Shown here one piece after another: positions 6,330 to 14,897 of a DNA stretch of 21,229 nt. The notes under the pieces are model-generated. The model made no database searches. It had not been told where the DNA came from and was given only the letters and a program-made list of their open reading frames with translations. The position numbers were made by a program, and so were the translations under genes. The stretch is from JBBTCJ01 sp038043285 (GTDB lineage: Bacteria > Planctomycetota > Phycisphaerae > UBA1845), in the NCBI GenBank assembly GCA_038043285.1, contig JBBTCJ010000192.1, positions 1 through 21,229 on the forward strand. Direction: 5' to 3'. Every line of letters begins with the position of its first letter. Within the stretch, counting starts at the first letter, position 1.

Positions 6330-9300
6330 CTACTGCGGAAGCGTCGCGCAGTACGCCCCGACGTCGGCGCCCTGGGCGTTGGTCATCCCCAACTCGTAGT
6401 AGCTCGTCATGCGCGCGCCGGCATGTCCGAAGCGGATCTTGTGGAAGGTCTCCTGCGGGTTGTCGTTGGCCAGCGAGCCGACAAAATCCACGCCTCCGAA
6501 CACGATCGCCGTCCCATCGGGGCCATGGCACATTCCGCAATCCACGGCGGGATTCACGCCGCCCGAGTACAGGGTCGCGCCGGCCACGCTATTGCCATTG
6601 AACGAGTAGGTATAGCTGCCCGGCGAACCCACCCGATTGATGTACGGGCTGGTGTCGATGACGCCGGCGTTTTTGATGAACGCCACGAGGTCGTCGATGT
6701 CGCCATCGCTCAGCCCGTAGGCGGCAAAGTTGTGCCCGTTGACCGTCGTCCCACCGGTTCCATCGCCGTTGGGGTTCTTGATGATGGCGAAGATTTCCGC
6801 CTCGGTCATGGTCGTCACGGCGTCGAGCACGCCCTTGATGCCGGTGTAGTTGCCGCCGCTCTCATACCGCCCATCCTTGCCGATGTAGTCCCAGCCGTGA
6901 CACTCCTTGCACCGGTAAGTCGTGTTGCCCGTCTTCTGCCCGATGGGAGGATACAGCGGGTGTTTGCCCGTCGGAGTTGGCGCGCCGTTGACGACCCACC
7001 ATTTGTCATACAGCAGACCGCCACGCCGGGCGTCCGCGCCCGCCGGAGAACCGCCGTGAATTGTGGTCGTCAGGTCGGGGAAAGACAGCCCGAACCGATC
7101 CACGCCGTTGTGGCAATGGTTGCAGGCATACTGCCCCGTTATCCACGGATAGGCAAACGATCCGGTTGCCGTAAACTGCGTCGTCGTCGTGAGGTCTATC
7201 TGCCCAATATGGGTCCGAATGTCGCCCTCGGACGGGCCCGTTCCGACCGCCGGGTAGGAGACCGCCGACTTGACAAGGTACGGCATGTGGCATTCGGCGC
7301 AACCTACGGCCGCCATGTCGCCCGTCAAGCTATACTCCTTCCCGCCAATCCCGGTCGGGTTATGGCAAACTGCGCAAGCCTTGTCCATTCCCGGCGGATC
7401 GCCGCTCACGCCCATATAAACGGTGGTCGTATGCGGGTTGTGGCATGCCACGCACAGCAAGTTCGCGTGCGGTCCCTTCGCGCCCGCGGCGACATTATCC
7501 GGGTTGATCCCGACCATCTCATCGTACTGCTCATGGTGCTGAATAAACCCTGCACTCGCTTTGATCCGATTGCCTGCCGGTACGTACGCCGGGTAGAGCT
7601 TCTCGCCGTCCCGCGTATGGCATTCCCTGCACGCGATCGCCTTGCCGTAGCCCATGTCCGCTGCGGTAAGGTCCGCCGTTGTACGCGGCGTGGCGATCTT
7701 CGTGATATTGGACGCACTTGGGGCGTCGGCGTGCAACGACCCGCCACCGTGGCATGCCTCGCACTGGACGCCTTCGTCAACCCACGTGCCCGCCATACCC
7801 GGCAGGTTCTTCTGGCGGTTGAGGTTCCGCGTATCCCCGGTCGCCGACGTGTAATCCTTCCAGCCCGTCGTATGACACGCACCGCAGTCGTATTTCTTGT
7901 CCACCTGGTTGTCGTTGTACGCGGCCATCCCGCCCGTTGCGAGGTTGTACTGGGTGGCCGTCCCCGTGATGATGTAGCCGGCCAAGTCGATCCACCGCGC
8001 CTTCCACGCGAAGCCGCCGATGACGTAGCTGATGTCAGCATAACTGAACGGAGTACCCAACGTGTTGTCGGTTCCGGGTTTTGGATCGCCCGGAAGGGCG
8101 TCGTTGTCCGTGACCAACCCGAGCGCCCCAGCGATCGAACTGAACGGGAACGTCGGCATCTGCCCATTGACGATCTCCGTCAGTTTGTACGGGTGACCGC
8201 TTCGGAGGAACGAGCGATAGTCCGTCCCCGTGACGGCCATCGCTCCGTGGCAAGTCAGGCACGCGTCCGTCCCGGTGTACTGCACGGACGCCGTCTGCCC
8301 CGCAGGCACGTAGCGCAGGTACGCGTTCAGGACCGTTCCAGTCAACTTCTCATAGGTCAGCTGCAGAAGTCCAACCGCATACGCGGTGTTCTTCACGCCC
8401 AGGTCGCCGCTATTGTCCACGAACTCCCAGTTCCAGATGGCGTCTTCGACGATCAACTGCGTAGCTAGATCGGACGGTGTGAGGAAGGAGTTGCAGACGC
8501 CGCCGCTCGTTACGCAGGAATCGGAGGCCACGTTGGGCGTGCACGACTGCCCATTCCGGGTACCGCCTATGCAAACCCCGATCTGCCAGTACGGGTATCC
8601 GGGGAAGTTCAGCGCTCCCATACCGGTGATCCGGCCTTTGACCAGGTCCAGCAATCCCTGTGTCTCATCCTGGACACCTTCGACTGCCGCGTCGCCGTCG
8701 TAGTCGCCGCGAGCCATCCGGTTGATTGTGGTCAGTCCTGTGTGACATCCGCCGCAGGCGTTGGGAGCGTTCTCGAAACCCGAATCATGGTCCACAAGGT
8801 TAAAGGAGTGACCGCCAACGGTTCCCGCTCCCGGCCCAGATGTCGGTGTCGGCGCCATATGGCAGTCGGCGCACTTCAACAAGTTCTTGTGCTCGGAGCT
8901 GTGTATCGACGTATTCCCCCACGTCACCCCGTTGACCCCCTCCAGCATGACGCCGCCTGATAGATAGTGCGGCGTGGAGATTCCGGGACCAGTAACCGGA
9001 GGTGGGGTCCGCCCGTTGTGACAGGTCATACATGTCGCTGACGAGCCGGCGTCGGTAATCGCCGGCTGACCGGGCAACGTCACCGTGTCATAGATCCGCA
9101 GCAACTCGTCTTCCTGCGCCTTCCCGTGCGTCGCATGGCACACCAGGCAGTCCAGGACGCGGAACGTTCCGCGCCGCTGAGCCTCTGGCACGCCATTGGA
9201 GAAATCGACGTATCCGTTTCCTGAGTGGCACATGCGACACGCGGCCCGACTCGATTGCGTCCAGTTGTAGTGCGCGAACGGGTCGGCGTGTTCATCGGCG

Positions 9301-10994
9301 TGCCCTGCGTGCAGCCACTGGTCATACTCTTCGTGGCATTCGGCGCACAAGCGGCTGGGTTCGCCTTCAGTTCGGACGAACGACAGTTTACACTGTTCAT
9401 CCTTCCAGCATGGCTTGGCGTCGAACGGTCCGTCAACGCAAATGCCGGTTACCGGCGTCGAACCACTGATGTTCTCGCCCTCGCAGATCCCCTGGAAGGA
9501 TTCGTGCGGATCATGGCACGTTCCGCAACGCATCTTGCCCGCGTCGAGGTGAAGCGCCAGGTCGCTTGCCGGGTCCAGGTCCGTGGGCACGATGCCCCAC
9601 GGATGCGACATGGACGTATCGCCGGCAGCCACCGGCATCTTGCCCGCGATCTTGCCGGCCGAGTGGCACGATTCGCAGAGATTCTCTTGTCCGCTCGCGC
9701 TTAACATCCCGCCTGGCGCGTTGTCCATGTCGTGGCAACGCCCGCAACGGTTCGGAATGTCGATGATGTGCGGCGGATTCAGCGCCGGGTGGGCCGCAAC
9801 CCCGCCGTCGGTGCTGAGGAAGTCCGCCGTCGTGCCCATGCCGAAGGCCGCCACGGCAATGTCCAAGTCGCCCTGATCGACGAACTTGTTCTGGTTCAGG
9901 TCAAGCTCGTCGCGATACTCACCGCCGACCATAGCAGCCACGATGTCCTCGGGATTGTCTGGCGCCAGTGGAACGGCATGACGTCGTCCAACCGCTCCGA
10001 ATCGCTCCGAGACCATGCGGTGATGCTTGGCCATCAGTTCGTCATCGCGGACGGTCGGCGCACCCACCGACGACGGACCGCCGCTGGTGCAGGTCACGTC
10101 GAAGACCTCGACCGCGCCGTTGTTGGTGTTGGCGATAAACATCGTTCCCGCGGCGTCGATGGCCATGTCCCCGGGTACGCGGAGTTGCCCCGTGCCCGTG
10201 CCGTAGCCCACCAGCGGCGTGTGCGTCGAGCTAAGCTCAGTGCCGGTGTCGCTGAATGATCGCACCGTGCCCATGAGCGCGTCGGCGATGTAAATATTGC
10301 CGCAATCATCGACCGCGATGCCCTCGCCGCGGGCGAACCAGGCCGTCTCGCTCGACGTGGTGAACAGAATACGATAGCCGAACTTGAACTGCAGGATGCC
10401 CGCGGTGTCGAAGACCTGCACGCGGAAGTTGTCGGCGTCGGTAACCAGCACCAACCCGTTGACCGTGTCCAGGGCGATGGCCTGCGGAGTCTCGAAGTTG
10501 CCCATCCCGGTCCCCACCATGCCCCACGAGCGATTGAGCGTCCAAACGTTCGGCGCCGTTTCGCGGAAGACCATGATCTTGGCCGATCCGCTGTCCACGG
10601 CGTACAGCTCAGCCGCCACGTCGTCGAAGGCCAGATCATTCGGCGATGAGAACGCCATCGGCGCGGGATTCACGGCGCTTTGGAATACAAAGGCCGATGA
10701 ATACACCCCGATCGTCCCGTTGGCCCGCGAAATGAAAACGCGCCCGTCGGAATGAACGGCGATGCCGATCGGCTTCTCTGCAACCGCGTAGGTCGCGACC
10801 ACCGCCCCCGTCCCGTCGTAGGAGACCACGTTTTTCATGGGCGGGTCGGTGACATAGACTCCTCCCCCGGGTGCCGGCGCCAGTCGGGCCGGATAGTCGA
10901 TCCCTGTCGCCCACGTGCCGACATACGACACACTAGACGTTTGTCCCAGCGTCGCGGTTGCGGTCGCGATCGCTATGAGTGATACAACAGTCAT
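6330..10994 (-). CDS. Giant secreted 19-haem c-type cytochrome with NHL propeller and dockerin-like segment
   Basis: This encodes 1554 residues. ATG 10994 is chosen because GGAGG lies 6 nt upstream and a signal peptide follows at once (MTVVSLIAIATATATLGQ). Residues ~20-325 carry repeated NHL-type strands (for example VNGLVLVTDADNFRVQVFDT) forming a predicted beta-propeller. Residues ~355-380 contain a dockerin/EF-hand-like calcium motif (DLNQNKFVDQGDLDIAV). Nineteen CxxCH haem-binding motifs start at residues 417, 440, 490, 550, 586, 616, 655, 708, 747, 912, 1037, 1078, 1122, 1181, 1207, 1232, 1291, 1362 and 1486. Some follow the doubled-CxxCH pattern (CHNPH). Residues ~905-1085 resemble cytochrome c554-type modules (GTDACLTCH, GVQCEACHGGGSLH). 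The last two motifs lie in class I monohaem-like modules, the final one with a possible Met ligand in ARMTSYYE. No membrane anchor or PEP-CTERM tail is visible. The likely role is periplasmic or extracellular electron transfer; donor and acceptor are unknown. Confidence 0.93.
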   Translation of the reverse strand: MTVVSLIAIATATATLGQTSSVSYVGTWATGIDYPARLAPAPGGGVYVTDPPMKNVVSYDGTGAVVATYAVAEKPIGIAVHSDGRVFISRANGTIGVYSSAFVFQSAVNPAPMAFSSPNDLAFDDVAAELYAVDSGSAKIMVFRETAPNVWTLNRSWGMVGTGMGNFETPQAIALDTVNGLVLVTDADNFRVQVFDTAGILQFKFGYRILFTTSSETAWFARGEGIAVDDCGNIYIADALMGTVRSFSDTGTELSSTHTPLVGYGTGTGQLRVPGDMAIDAAGTMFIANTNNGAVEVFDVTCTSGGPSSVGAPTVRDDELMAKHHRMVSERFGAVGRRHAVPLAPDNPEDIVAAMVGGEYRDELDLNQNKFVDQGDLDIAVAAFGMGTTADFLSTDGGVAAHPALNPPHIIDIPNRCGRCHDMDNAPGGMLSASGQENLCESCHSAGKIAGKMPVAAGDTSMSHPWGIVPTDLDPASDLALHLDAGKMRCGTCHDPHESFQGICEGENISGSTPVTGICVDGPFDAKPCWKDEQCKLSFVRTEGEPSRLCAECHEEYDQWLHAGHADEHADPFAHYNWTQSSRAACRMCHSGNGYVDFSNGVPEAQRRGTFRVLDCLVCHATHGKAQEDELLRIYDTVTLPGQPAITDAGSSATCMTCHNGRTPPPVTGPGISTPHYLSGGVMLEGVNGVTWGNTSIHSSEHKNLLKCADCHMAPTPTSGPGAGTVGGHSFNLVDHDSGFENAPNACGGCHTGLTTINRMARGDYDGDAAVEGVQDETQGLLDLVKGRITGMGALNFPGYPYWQIGVCIGGTRNGQSCTPNVASDSCVTSGGVCNSFLTPSDLATQLIVEDAIWNWEFVDNSGDLGVKNTAYAVGLLQLTYEKLTGTVLNAYLRYVPAGQTASVQYTGTDACLTCHGAMAVTGTDYRSFLRSGHPYKLTEIVNGQMPTFPFSSIAGALGLVTDNDALPGDPKPGTDNTLGTPFSYADISYVIGGFAWKARWIDLAGYIITGTATQYNLATGGMAAYNDNQVDKKYDCGACHTTGWKDYTSATGDTRNLNRQKNLPGMAGTWVDEGVQCEACHGGGSLHADAPSASNITKIATPRTTADLTAADMGYGKAIACRECHTRDGEKLYPAYVPAGNRIKASAGFIQHHEQYDEMVGINPDNVAAGAKGPHANLLCVACHNPHTTTVYMGVSGDPPGMDKACAVCHNPTGIGGKEYSLTGDMAAVGCAECHMPYLVKSAVSYPAVGTGPSEGDIRTHIGQIDLTTTTQFTATGSFAYPWITGQYACNHCHNGVDRFGLSFPDLTTTIHGGSPAGADARRGGLLYDKWWVVNGAPTPTGKHPLYPPIGQKTGNTTYRCKECHGWDYIGKDGRYESGGNYTGIKGVLDAVTTMTEAEIFAIIKNPNGDGTGGTTVNGHNFAAYGLSDGDIDDLVAFIKNAGVIDTSPYINRVGSPGSYTYSFNGNSVAGATLYSGGVNPAVDCGMCHGPDGTAIVFGGVDFVGSLANDNPQETFHKIRFGHAGARMTSYYELGMTNAQGADVGAYCATLPQ

Positions 10995-11096
10995 CTTCGG
11001 CCTCCTTTTCGATTCGTTTCGCCGACGGTCTGGCGCTTGGGTCCAAAGAACAGCGCCCGAAACCGGTACACTCCGCCACTCCAAACGGAAACGGTG

Positions 11097-11112
11097 GGCA
11101 AGTACCGTACCA
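11097..11112 (-). promoter_or_regulatory. Putative sigma54 (RpoN) -24/-12 promoter of the cytochrome gene
   Basis: On the - strand the sequence reads TGGTACGGTACTTGCC. It has GG (11111-11110) and GC (11099-11098) exactly 10 nt apart, as in the consensus TGGCACGN4TTGCW, and differs only at one C-to-T position and the final W. Transcription would begin near 11086, giving a leader of about 92 nt before ATG 10994. No competing sigma70 promoter of similar quality is visible. The match is good for a 306-bp gap but remains a sequence prediction. Confidence 0.5.
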
Positions 11113-11165
11113 CGCGAGGCTTATGGGCTGTTCACGCCGGGCCGCAAACGACGGGAACGTGCATT

Positions 11166-11186
11166 ACTTGTTGTCAAACAACAAGT
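11166..11186. promoter_or_regulatory. 9-3-9 palindrome, candidate activator or operator site
   Basis: ACTTGTTGT (11166-11174) and ACAACAAGT (11178-11186) are exact inverted repeats with the 3-nt centre CAA. The site is AT-rich in a GC-rich setting. It lies about 80-100 nt upstream of the predicted sigma54 transcription start, a typical position for an enhancer-binding-protein site. It could also be a repressor site or a chance hairpin. It lies 115 nt beyond the stop codon of the ABC ATPase gene and has no T tail, so it is a poor terminator. Confidence 0.5.
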
Positions 11187-11300
11187 TACAGTGGAAATGG
11201 CGGGAATGGGACGTGACCTGCCGCCACACGCATTTCTCGGATTCGGGAACCGTTTTGGGAGTGCGGCTCGCCTATCAGCCAACCCTTACGACAACGAGTA

Positions 11301-12002
11301 TCAGCCGATTTCGACGGTCGGGCGTTGGTCGCTGACGATCCGGCCGTCGCGCAGGGTGATGATTCGCTGGCAGCAGGCGGCGACGTCCGGTTCGTGCGTC
11401 ACCATCAGGATGGTCTTCCCGTCGCGGTGAAGCTGATTGAAGATTTCCAGGATCATCTGTCCGGTGGCGGTGTCGAGGTTTCCCGTCGGCTCGTCGGCCA
11501 GAATGATCAGCGGATCGTTGATCAGGGCGCGGGCAATGGCGGCGCGTTGCTGCTGCCCGCCGGAAAGCTCGTTGGGGCGGTGGTGGGCGCGGTCTTCGAG
11601 CCCAACCATGGACGCCAGCTCCCGCGATCGCTGCTCGCGCCGCTGCGGCGACACGCCCTGGTAGAAGAGCGGCACCTCGAGGTTTTCCAGGATCGTCAAC
11701 TGCGGGATGAGGTTGAAGTTCTGGAAAACGAATCCGATGCGTTGCCCGCGGATTTCGGAGAGTTCGTCGTCATCCAGTTCGGCCACGTTGACTCCGCCCA
11801 GCAGGTAACTGCCCGACGTCGGACGATCCAGGCAGCCAAGCAGGTTCATCAGCGTGCTCTTGCCGGAACCGCTCTGCCCGCAAATGGCCACCGACTCGCC
11901 TTCGACGAACTCGACGTCGATGCCTCGCAGGGCGTGAACGTGCACGGCGCTGCCGGGCTTGGAGTAGACCTTCGCCAGCTCGTGAACGGATGCGATGGGC
12001 AC
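11301..12002 (-). CDS. MacB/LolD-type ABC transporter ATP-binding protein
   Basis: This 233-residue cytoplasmic ATPase is of the family that powers MacB and LolCDE-type exporters. Visible motifs are the Walker A GQSGSGKST (residues 42-50), the Q-loop in FVFQNFNLIPQLTILENL, the signature LSGGQQQR, Walker B LIILADEPTGNLD and the switch histidine in MVTHEPD. The FQNFNLIP and DEPTGNLD wording is typical of this family, and the length is standard. Translation starts at GTG 12002, 11 nt after the adaptor stop codon, so the two genes are surely co-transcribed. No FtsX-type permease follows; the next gene is the cytochrome after a 306-bp gap. The permease must be encoded elsewhere or lie outside this window. 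Confidence 0.93.
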   Translation of the reverse strand: MPIASVHELAKVYSKPGSAVHVHALRGIDVEFVEGESVAICGQSGSGKSTLMNLLGCLDRPTSGSYLLGGVNVAELDDDELSEIRGQRIGFVFQNFNLIPQLTILENLEVPLFYQGVSPQRREQRSRELASMVGLEDRAHHRPNELSGGQQQRAAIARALINDPLIILADEPTGNLDTATGQMILEIFNQLHRDGKTILMVTHEPDVAACCQRIITLRDGRIVSDQRPTVEIG

Positions 12003-12013
12003 GGTAGCGCGGG

Positions 12014-13879
12014 TTAGGGTGTCGTTCCCGATGAGGACGGGGACGCGGCCTTTTCCTTGGGCGGCTGACCTTCGGGCTTCTTGTTTTCGTCGGAGGCAGC
12101 CGCGCCATCCGTGGTGGTCTTGTCCTTCTCGCCCGCCTCCGGCTTAGGGCTGACGACTTGCACGATTGCGCCCGGCGGGCCGCCGCGCACGTCGCCCTTT
12201 CCTCCTGCCGGCCCTCGTGCCGGGGCGTTCATGCCTGGACCGCCCGCCTGTCCGCCGCGCGGACCGCCCCTTCCTCGTTGCGTTCCACCTGGACCCCGCT
12301 CACCCGCCTGGGCCTCGGGGAGGGTTCGTTTGAGGTCTTCGTTGAGCGCCAGCAGAACCTGATCGCCGGCCTCAACGCCGGACTTCACCTCAGCCCACTC
12401 GGTTCCGACCGCGCCCAGCGATACCTCGACGTACTCAGGTCCACGCTTCGTGTCGCGGAAAACGTAGCGCTTGCCGCCCTTGGAATACACGGATTGGACA
12501 GGGATGGTGACCACGTCTTCGACGGTCTGGACGTGAATCTCCGCGTGAGCCGTCACGCCCGGTTTAAGCGGAACGTCGGTGGCGTCGAGCGTAATCTCCG
12601 TCTCGTATTCCTTGAGGTCAGGGTTGAGCCAACTCGACTGGCTGTCGGCGAGAACGGCGATCTTGGTGACCTCTCCTGGAAACGTTCGGCCGGGAATGCC
12701 CTCAATGGTGACGACCGCTTTTTGACCGCTGCGGAGCTTGTCCGTCTTGGCTTCGTGCACGCGGACGACGGCGTTCATGACCGATGTGTCGGGCAACTGC
12801 ATGAGCATTTGACGTTCGAAGACCGTCGCCCCCTCCTTGATCTGCTCCTCGGCGGACATGAAAAACCTCCGTCCGCTGCCGCCGCTTCCGGCGTACACCA
12901 CGAAACCCTGGGTCGGCGCAACGATGCGGCACTTTTCATGCTGGGTGCGCAGCTTGGCGAGTTCAGCCTGAATCAGCTCCAGCTCCTTGGTTTTTCCCTC
13001 CGCCGCCGCGGTTTTCTGGGCTTCCTGGGCCTTGGCGCTTGCCGCTACCCGATCCAGATCCTTCTTGGCCTCTTCAACGTCGGATTCTCGCTTGGCACGA
13101 TCGGCCTTGTCGGTGTAATTCTCGAGAACCACCTTCGCCATTTTCGCTTTTTCAATGTCCCAGGCAGCCTTCCGCTTTCGGAACTCAGCGTCTTCGTTCT
13201 CGGCCCTGGTCGTGTATCCCTTTTCAAACAGTTTTTGCGAGGCCAGAAAGTCCTCCTGGCGCCGCTCCAAATCAACTTCAGCCTGTTCGATGGCGATCTC
13301 CGCGTCGCGGAGTTTCTGCATCCATTCGCCTTCCCTGTACTTCTCCAGGTCGATGCTCTTGAGGGTGACTTCGAGGGATGCTTTGCGGATGTCGCTGTTG
13401 TTCTTGTCTTGTTGGATCTGGAGGTCGGCTTGTGCGGCTTCGAGCGCCGCGATCGAGTTGGCCTCCTTCAGTTCCGACTGGCGAATCTTGTCCTCGATTT
13501 CGGCGCTGGCCAGCTCGACGAGAACGTCGCCTTCCTTGACGGCCGTGCCTTCCGGAATCAGTTTGATGATCGTCGAGCGTCCTTCCACCTCGCAGCTGAT
13601 GTCGGTGGACTTGGCGGCGCGCAACTCGCCCTTTTCCTTGAGCACGACGTTGAACGCCCGGTTGGCGACAAGGGCGCGGTCGGCAACCTCCGCGGACGGC
13701 CCCGCGGTCAGCAAACTCAGTCCCCAGCCCGCCAAGGCGAGGATTCCGATTCCAACCAAGGCAAACCCAATCCTCATCCAAGTTTGCGATGCTGTCGTCC
13801 GCCCGGGGTTGCGCCGCGAAGGTGAACTCTTGGCCGGGGCGACGGACGACGGGGCGGGGGAACTGATCGTCGTGGTCAT
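12014..13879 (-). CDS. HlyD/MacA-type periplasmic adaptor with Gly/Arg-rich C-terminal tail
   Basis: This 621-residue membrane-fusion protein would link an inner-membrane ABC transporter to an outer-membrane channel. After a Ser/Pro-rich N-terminus comes one membrane segment at about 36-58 (IGFALVGIGILALAGWGLSLL). A lipoyl half-domain follows (GRSTIIKLIPEGTAVKEGDV), then a long Lys/Glu-rich coiled-coil hairpin, the second lipoyl half (CRIVAPTQGFVVYA) and beta-barrel and membrane-proximal domains (AEIHVQTVEDVVTIPVQSVY). The last ~110 residues are a low-complexity tail rich in Gly, Arg and Pro, then Lys, Glu and Ser, which is unusual for the family. The start could also be ATG 13942 (21 residues longer); neither has a strong ribosome site. 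The ATPase gene follows after 11 nt. Confidence 0.88.
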   Translation of the reverse strand: MTTTISSPAPSSVAPAKSSPSRRNPGRTTASQTWMRIGFALVGIGILALAGWGLSLLTAGPSAEVADRALVANRAFNVVLKEKGELRAAKSTDISCEVEGRSTIIKLIPEGTAVKEGDVLVELASAEIEDKIRQSELKEANSIAALEAAQADLQIQQDKNNSDIRKASLEVTLKSIDLEKYREGEWMQKLRDAEIAIEQAEVDLERRQEDFLASQKLFEKGYTTRAENEDAEFRKRKAAWDIEKAKMAKVVLENYTDKADRAKRESDVEEAKKDLDRVAASAKAQEAQKTAAAEGKTKELELIQAELAKLRTQHEKCRIVAPTQGFVVYAGSGGSGRRFFMSAEEQIKEGATVFERQMLMQLPDTSVMNAVVRVHEAKTDKLRSGQKAVVTIEGIPGRTFPGEVTKIAVLADSQSSWLNPDLKEYETEITLDATDVPLKPGVTAHAEIHVQTVEDVVTIPVQSVYSKGGKRYVFRDTKRGPEYVEVSLGAVGTEWAEVKSGVEAGDQVLLALNEDLKRTLPEAQAGERGPGGTQRGRGGPRGGQAGGPGMNAPARGPAGGKGDVRGGPPGAIVQVVSPKPEAGEKDKTTTDGAAASDENKKPEGQPPKEKAASPSSSGTTP

Positions 13880-14117
13880 GGTGGGACGCTCTCGTTGTGG
13901 CCGCGACGAGGCGGCCTCTCGCCGGACGAGACGAATGGACATCCGCTACGGCGTTCGGGGCACCCTCGGCGGTACGCCATCATCGGCCATGGGCACACCA
14001 CCACCGAGCTTCCGCCATACCTGCCTACTGATCGTAGCACATTGCAGCGGCCAATGCCACTAAGTCGGTGTTCGTCGGAAATTGTCCGAGCGGCGAAGTG
14101 GTGCGCAGAAGCCCGAC

Positions 14118-14897
14118 CTAGGGCAGGAGCAGTCCGGGTGCGAACCGCTGGCAAAGCCATACCAGCAGCGGGGGTAGGAATATTCCGGGCAACATGTTGG
14201 CAACCGGTATCCGCTTGATGTCCAGAAGCCCCAAGGCGACGGCCAGCAAGACGATCCCCCCGACGACGGTCATGAGCGCGATCGACAGTGCGTCCAACGG
14301 CTCAGCCACATAGAACGCCAGCAGGGACAATCCACCCTGAAATCCCGCGACGGTGAGGATGCTGGCAAAGACGCCCCAACCCAGCGTTGACGCGAGGGCC
14401 ACAGACGCGAACGCATCGAGGAATGATTTGATGTACAGGTAGCTGGGATTGCCGTGGGCCCCATTCTCCAGGCATCCCACGAGCGTCAGCGGTCCCACGC
14501 AAAACAACACGCTGGCGGTGAGGAATCCCTCCGCAAAGGTGTGGGAATCGCCGCTGGAAAACCGCCGGTGGACCCAGGCGCCGACGCCTTCAATCCGTTC
14601 CTGCAATCGGAGCCAGGTGCCCAGTACCGCGCCGAGAAGCAGCGATCCGATCATCACCATGGCCAGGCGGGCGCCGAAAGTTTTGCCGGCTTCGCCGGCG
14701 GGGGCGAATTGCTGAACCGCCGACGAGAACCGTAGCACGCCGGCATCCACTCCGAGGGTCAACGTCACCAACCCCAGCGATTGAAGAACGATGATCCGAT
14801 ATCGCTCCGGCAACGATCCGGAAATGAACAACCCGACGAGGCTGCCGACCAACACCGTCGCGACGTTTACGATCGTCCCGCTCAAAATCGACCACAT
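14118..14897 (-). CDS. DUF554-family integral membrane protein
   Basis: This 259-residue protein has about seven hydrophobic segments and matches the DUF554 (YdfK/YqgA-like) family. It has the GTIVNVATVLVGSLVG opening, the GARLAMVMIGSLLLGAVLG segment, the central FLTASVLFCVGPLTLVGCLE block and the AFYVAEPLDALSIALMTVVG block. The family is thought to be a transporter or channel-like inner-membrane protein; its substrate is unknown. ATG 14897 is chosen over an in-frame start at 14933 because GGAG stands 8 nt upstream and family members begin at this point. It overlaps the stop of the preceding gene by 16 nt, so it is the last gene of a four-gene operon. No clear terminator follows; a weak 5-bp hairpin lies near 14079. 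Confidence 0.9.
   Translation of the reverse strand: MWSILSGTIVNVATVLVGSLVGLFISGSLPERYRIIVLQSLGLVTLTLGVDAGVLRFSSAVQQFAPAGEAGKTFGARLAMVMIGSLLLGAVLGTWLRLQERIEGVGAWVHRRFSSGDSHTFAEGFLTASVLFCVGPLTLVGCLENGAHGNPSYLYIKSFLDAFASVALASTLGWGVFASILTVAGFQGGLSLLAFYVAEPLDALSIALMTVVGGIVLLAVALGLLDIKRIPVANMLPGIFLPPLLVWLCQRFAPGLLLP

Larger units (their letters stand above)
10995..11300. other. Upstream region of the cytochrome gene, no gene seen
   Basis: This 306-bp gap separates the ABC ATPase stop codon from the cytochrome start. It contains the cytochrome ribosome site (AAAAGGAGG just above ATG 10994), a sigma54-like promoter and a 9-3-9 palindrome, listed separately. No open frame here has a credible start and composition, so no permease gene for the ABC system is hidden in it. 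Confidence 0.6.

Noticed and set aside
6423..8468. A 681-residue open frame on the + strand inside the cytochrome gene.
   Set aside because: It is antisense to a region where haem motifs on the - strand are in frame throughout. Its product is arginine- and valine-rich with no domain pattern, as expected from the complement of a GC-rich gene.
11166..11186. The 9-3-9 palindrome as an intrinsic terminator for the ABC ATPase gene.
   Set aside because: It is AT-rich with no T run on the relevant side and lies 115 nt beyond the stop codon. A regulatory site is more plausible.
12158..13825. A 555-residue open frame on the + strand across the adaptor gene.
   Set aside because: It is the shadow of the HlyD-type adaptor, whose domains read cleanly on the - strand. 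The antisense product has no recognisable motif.
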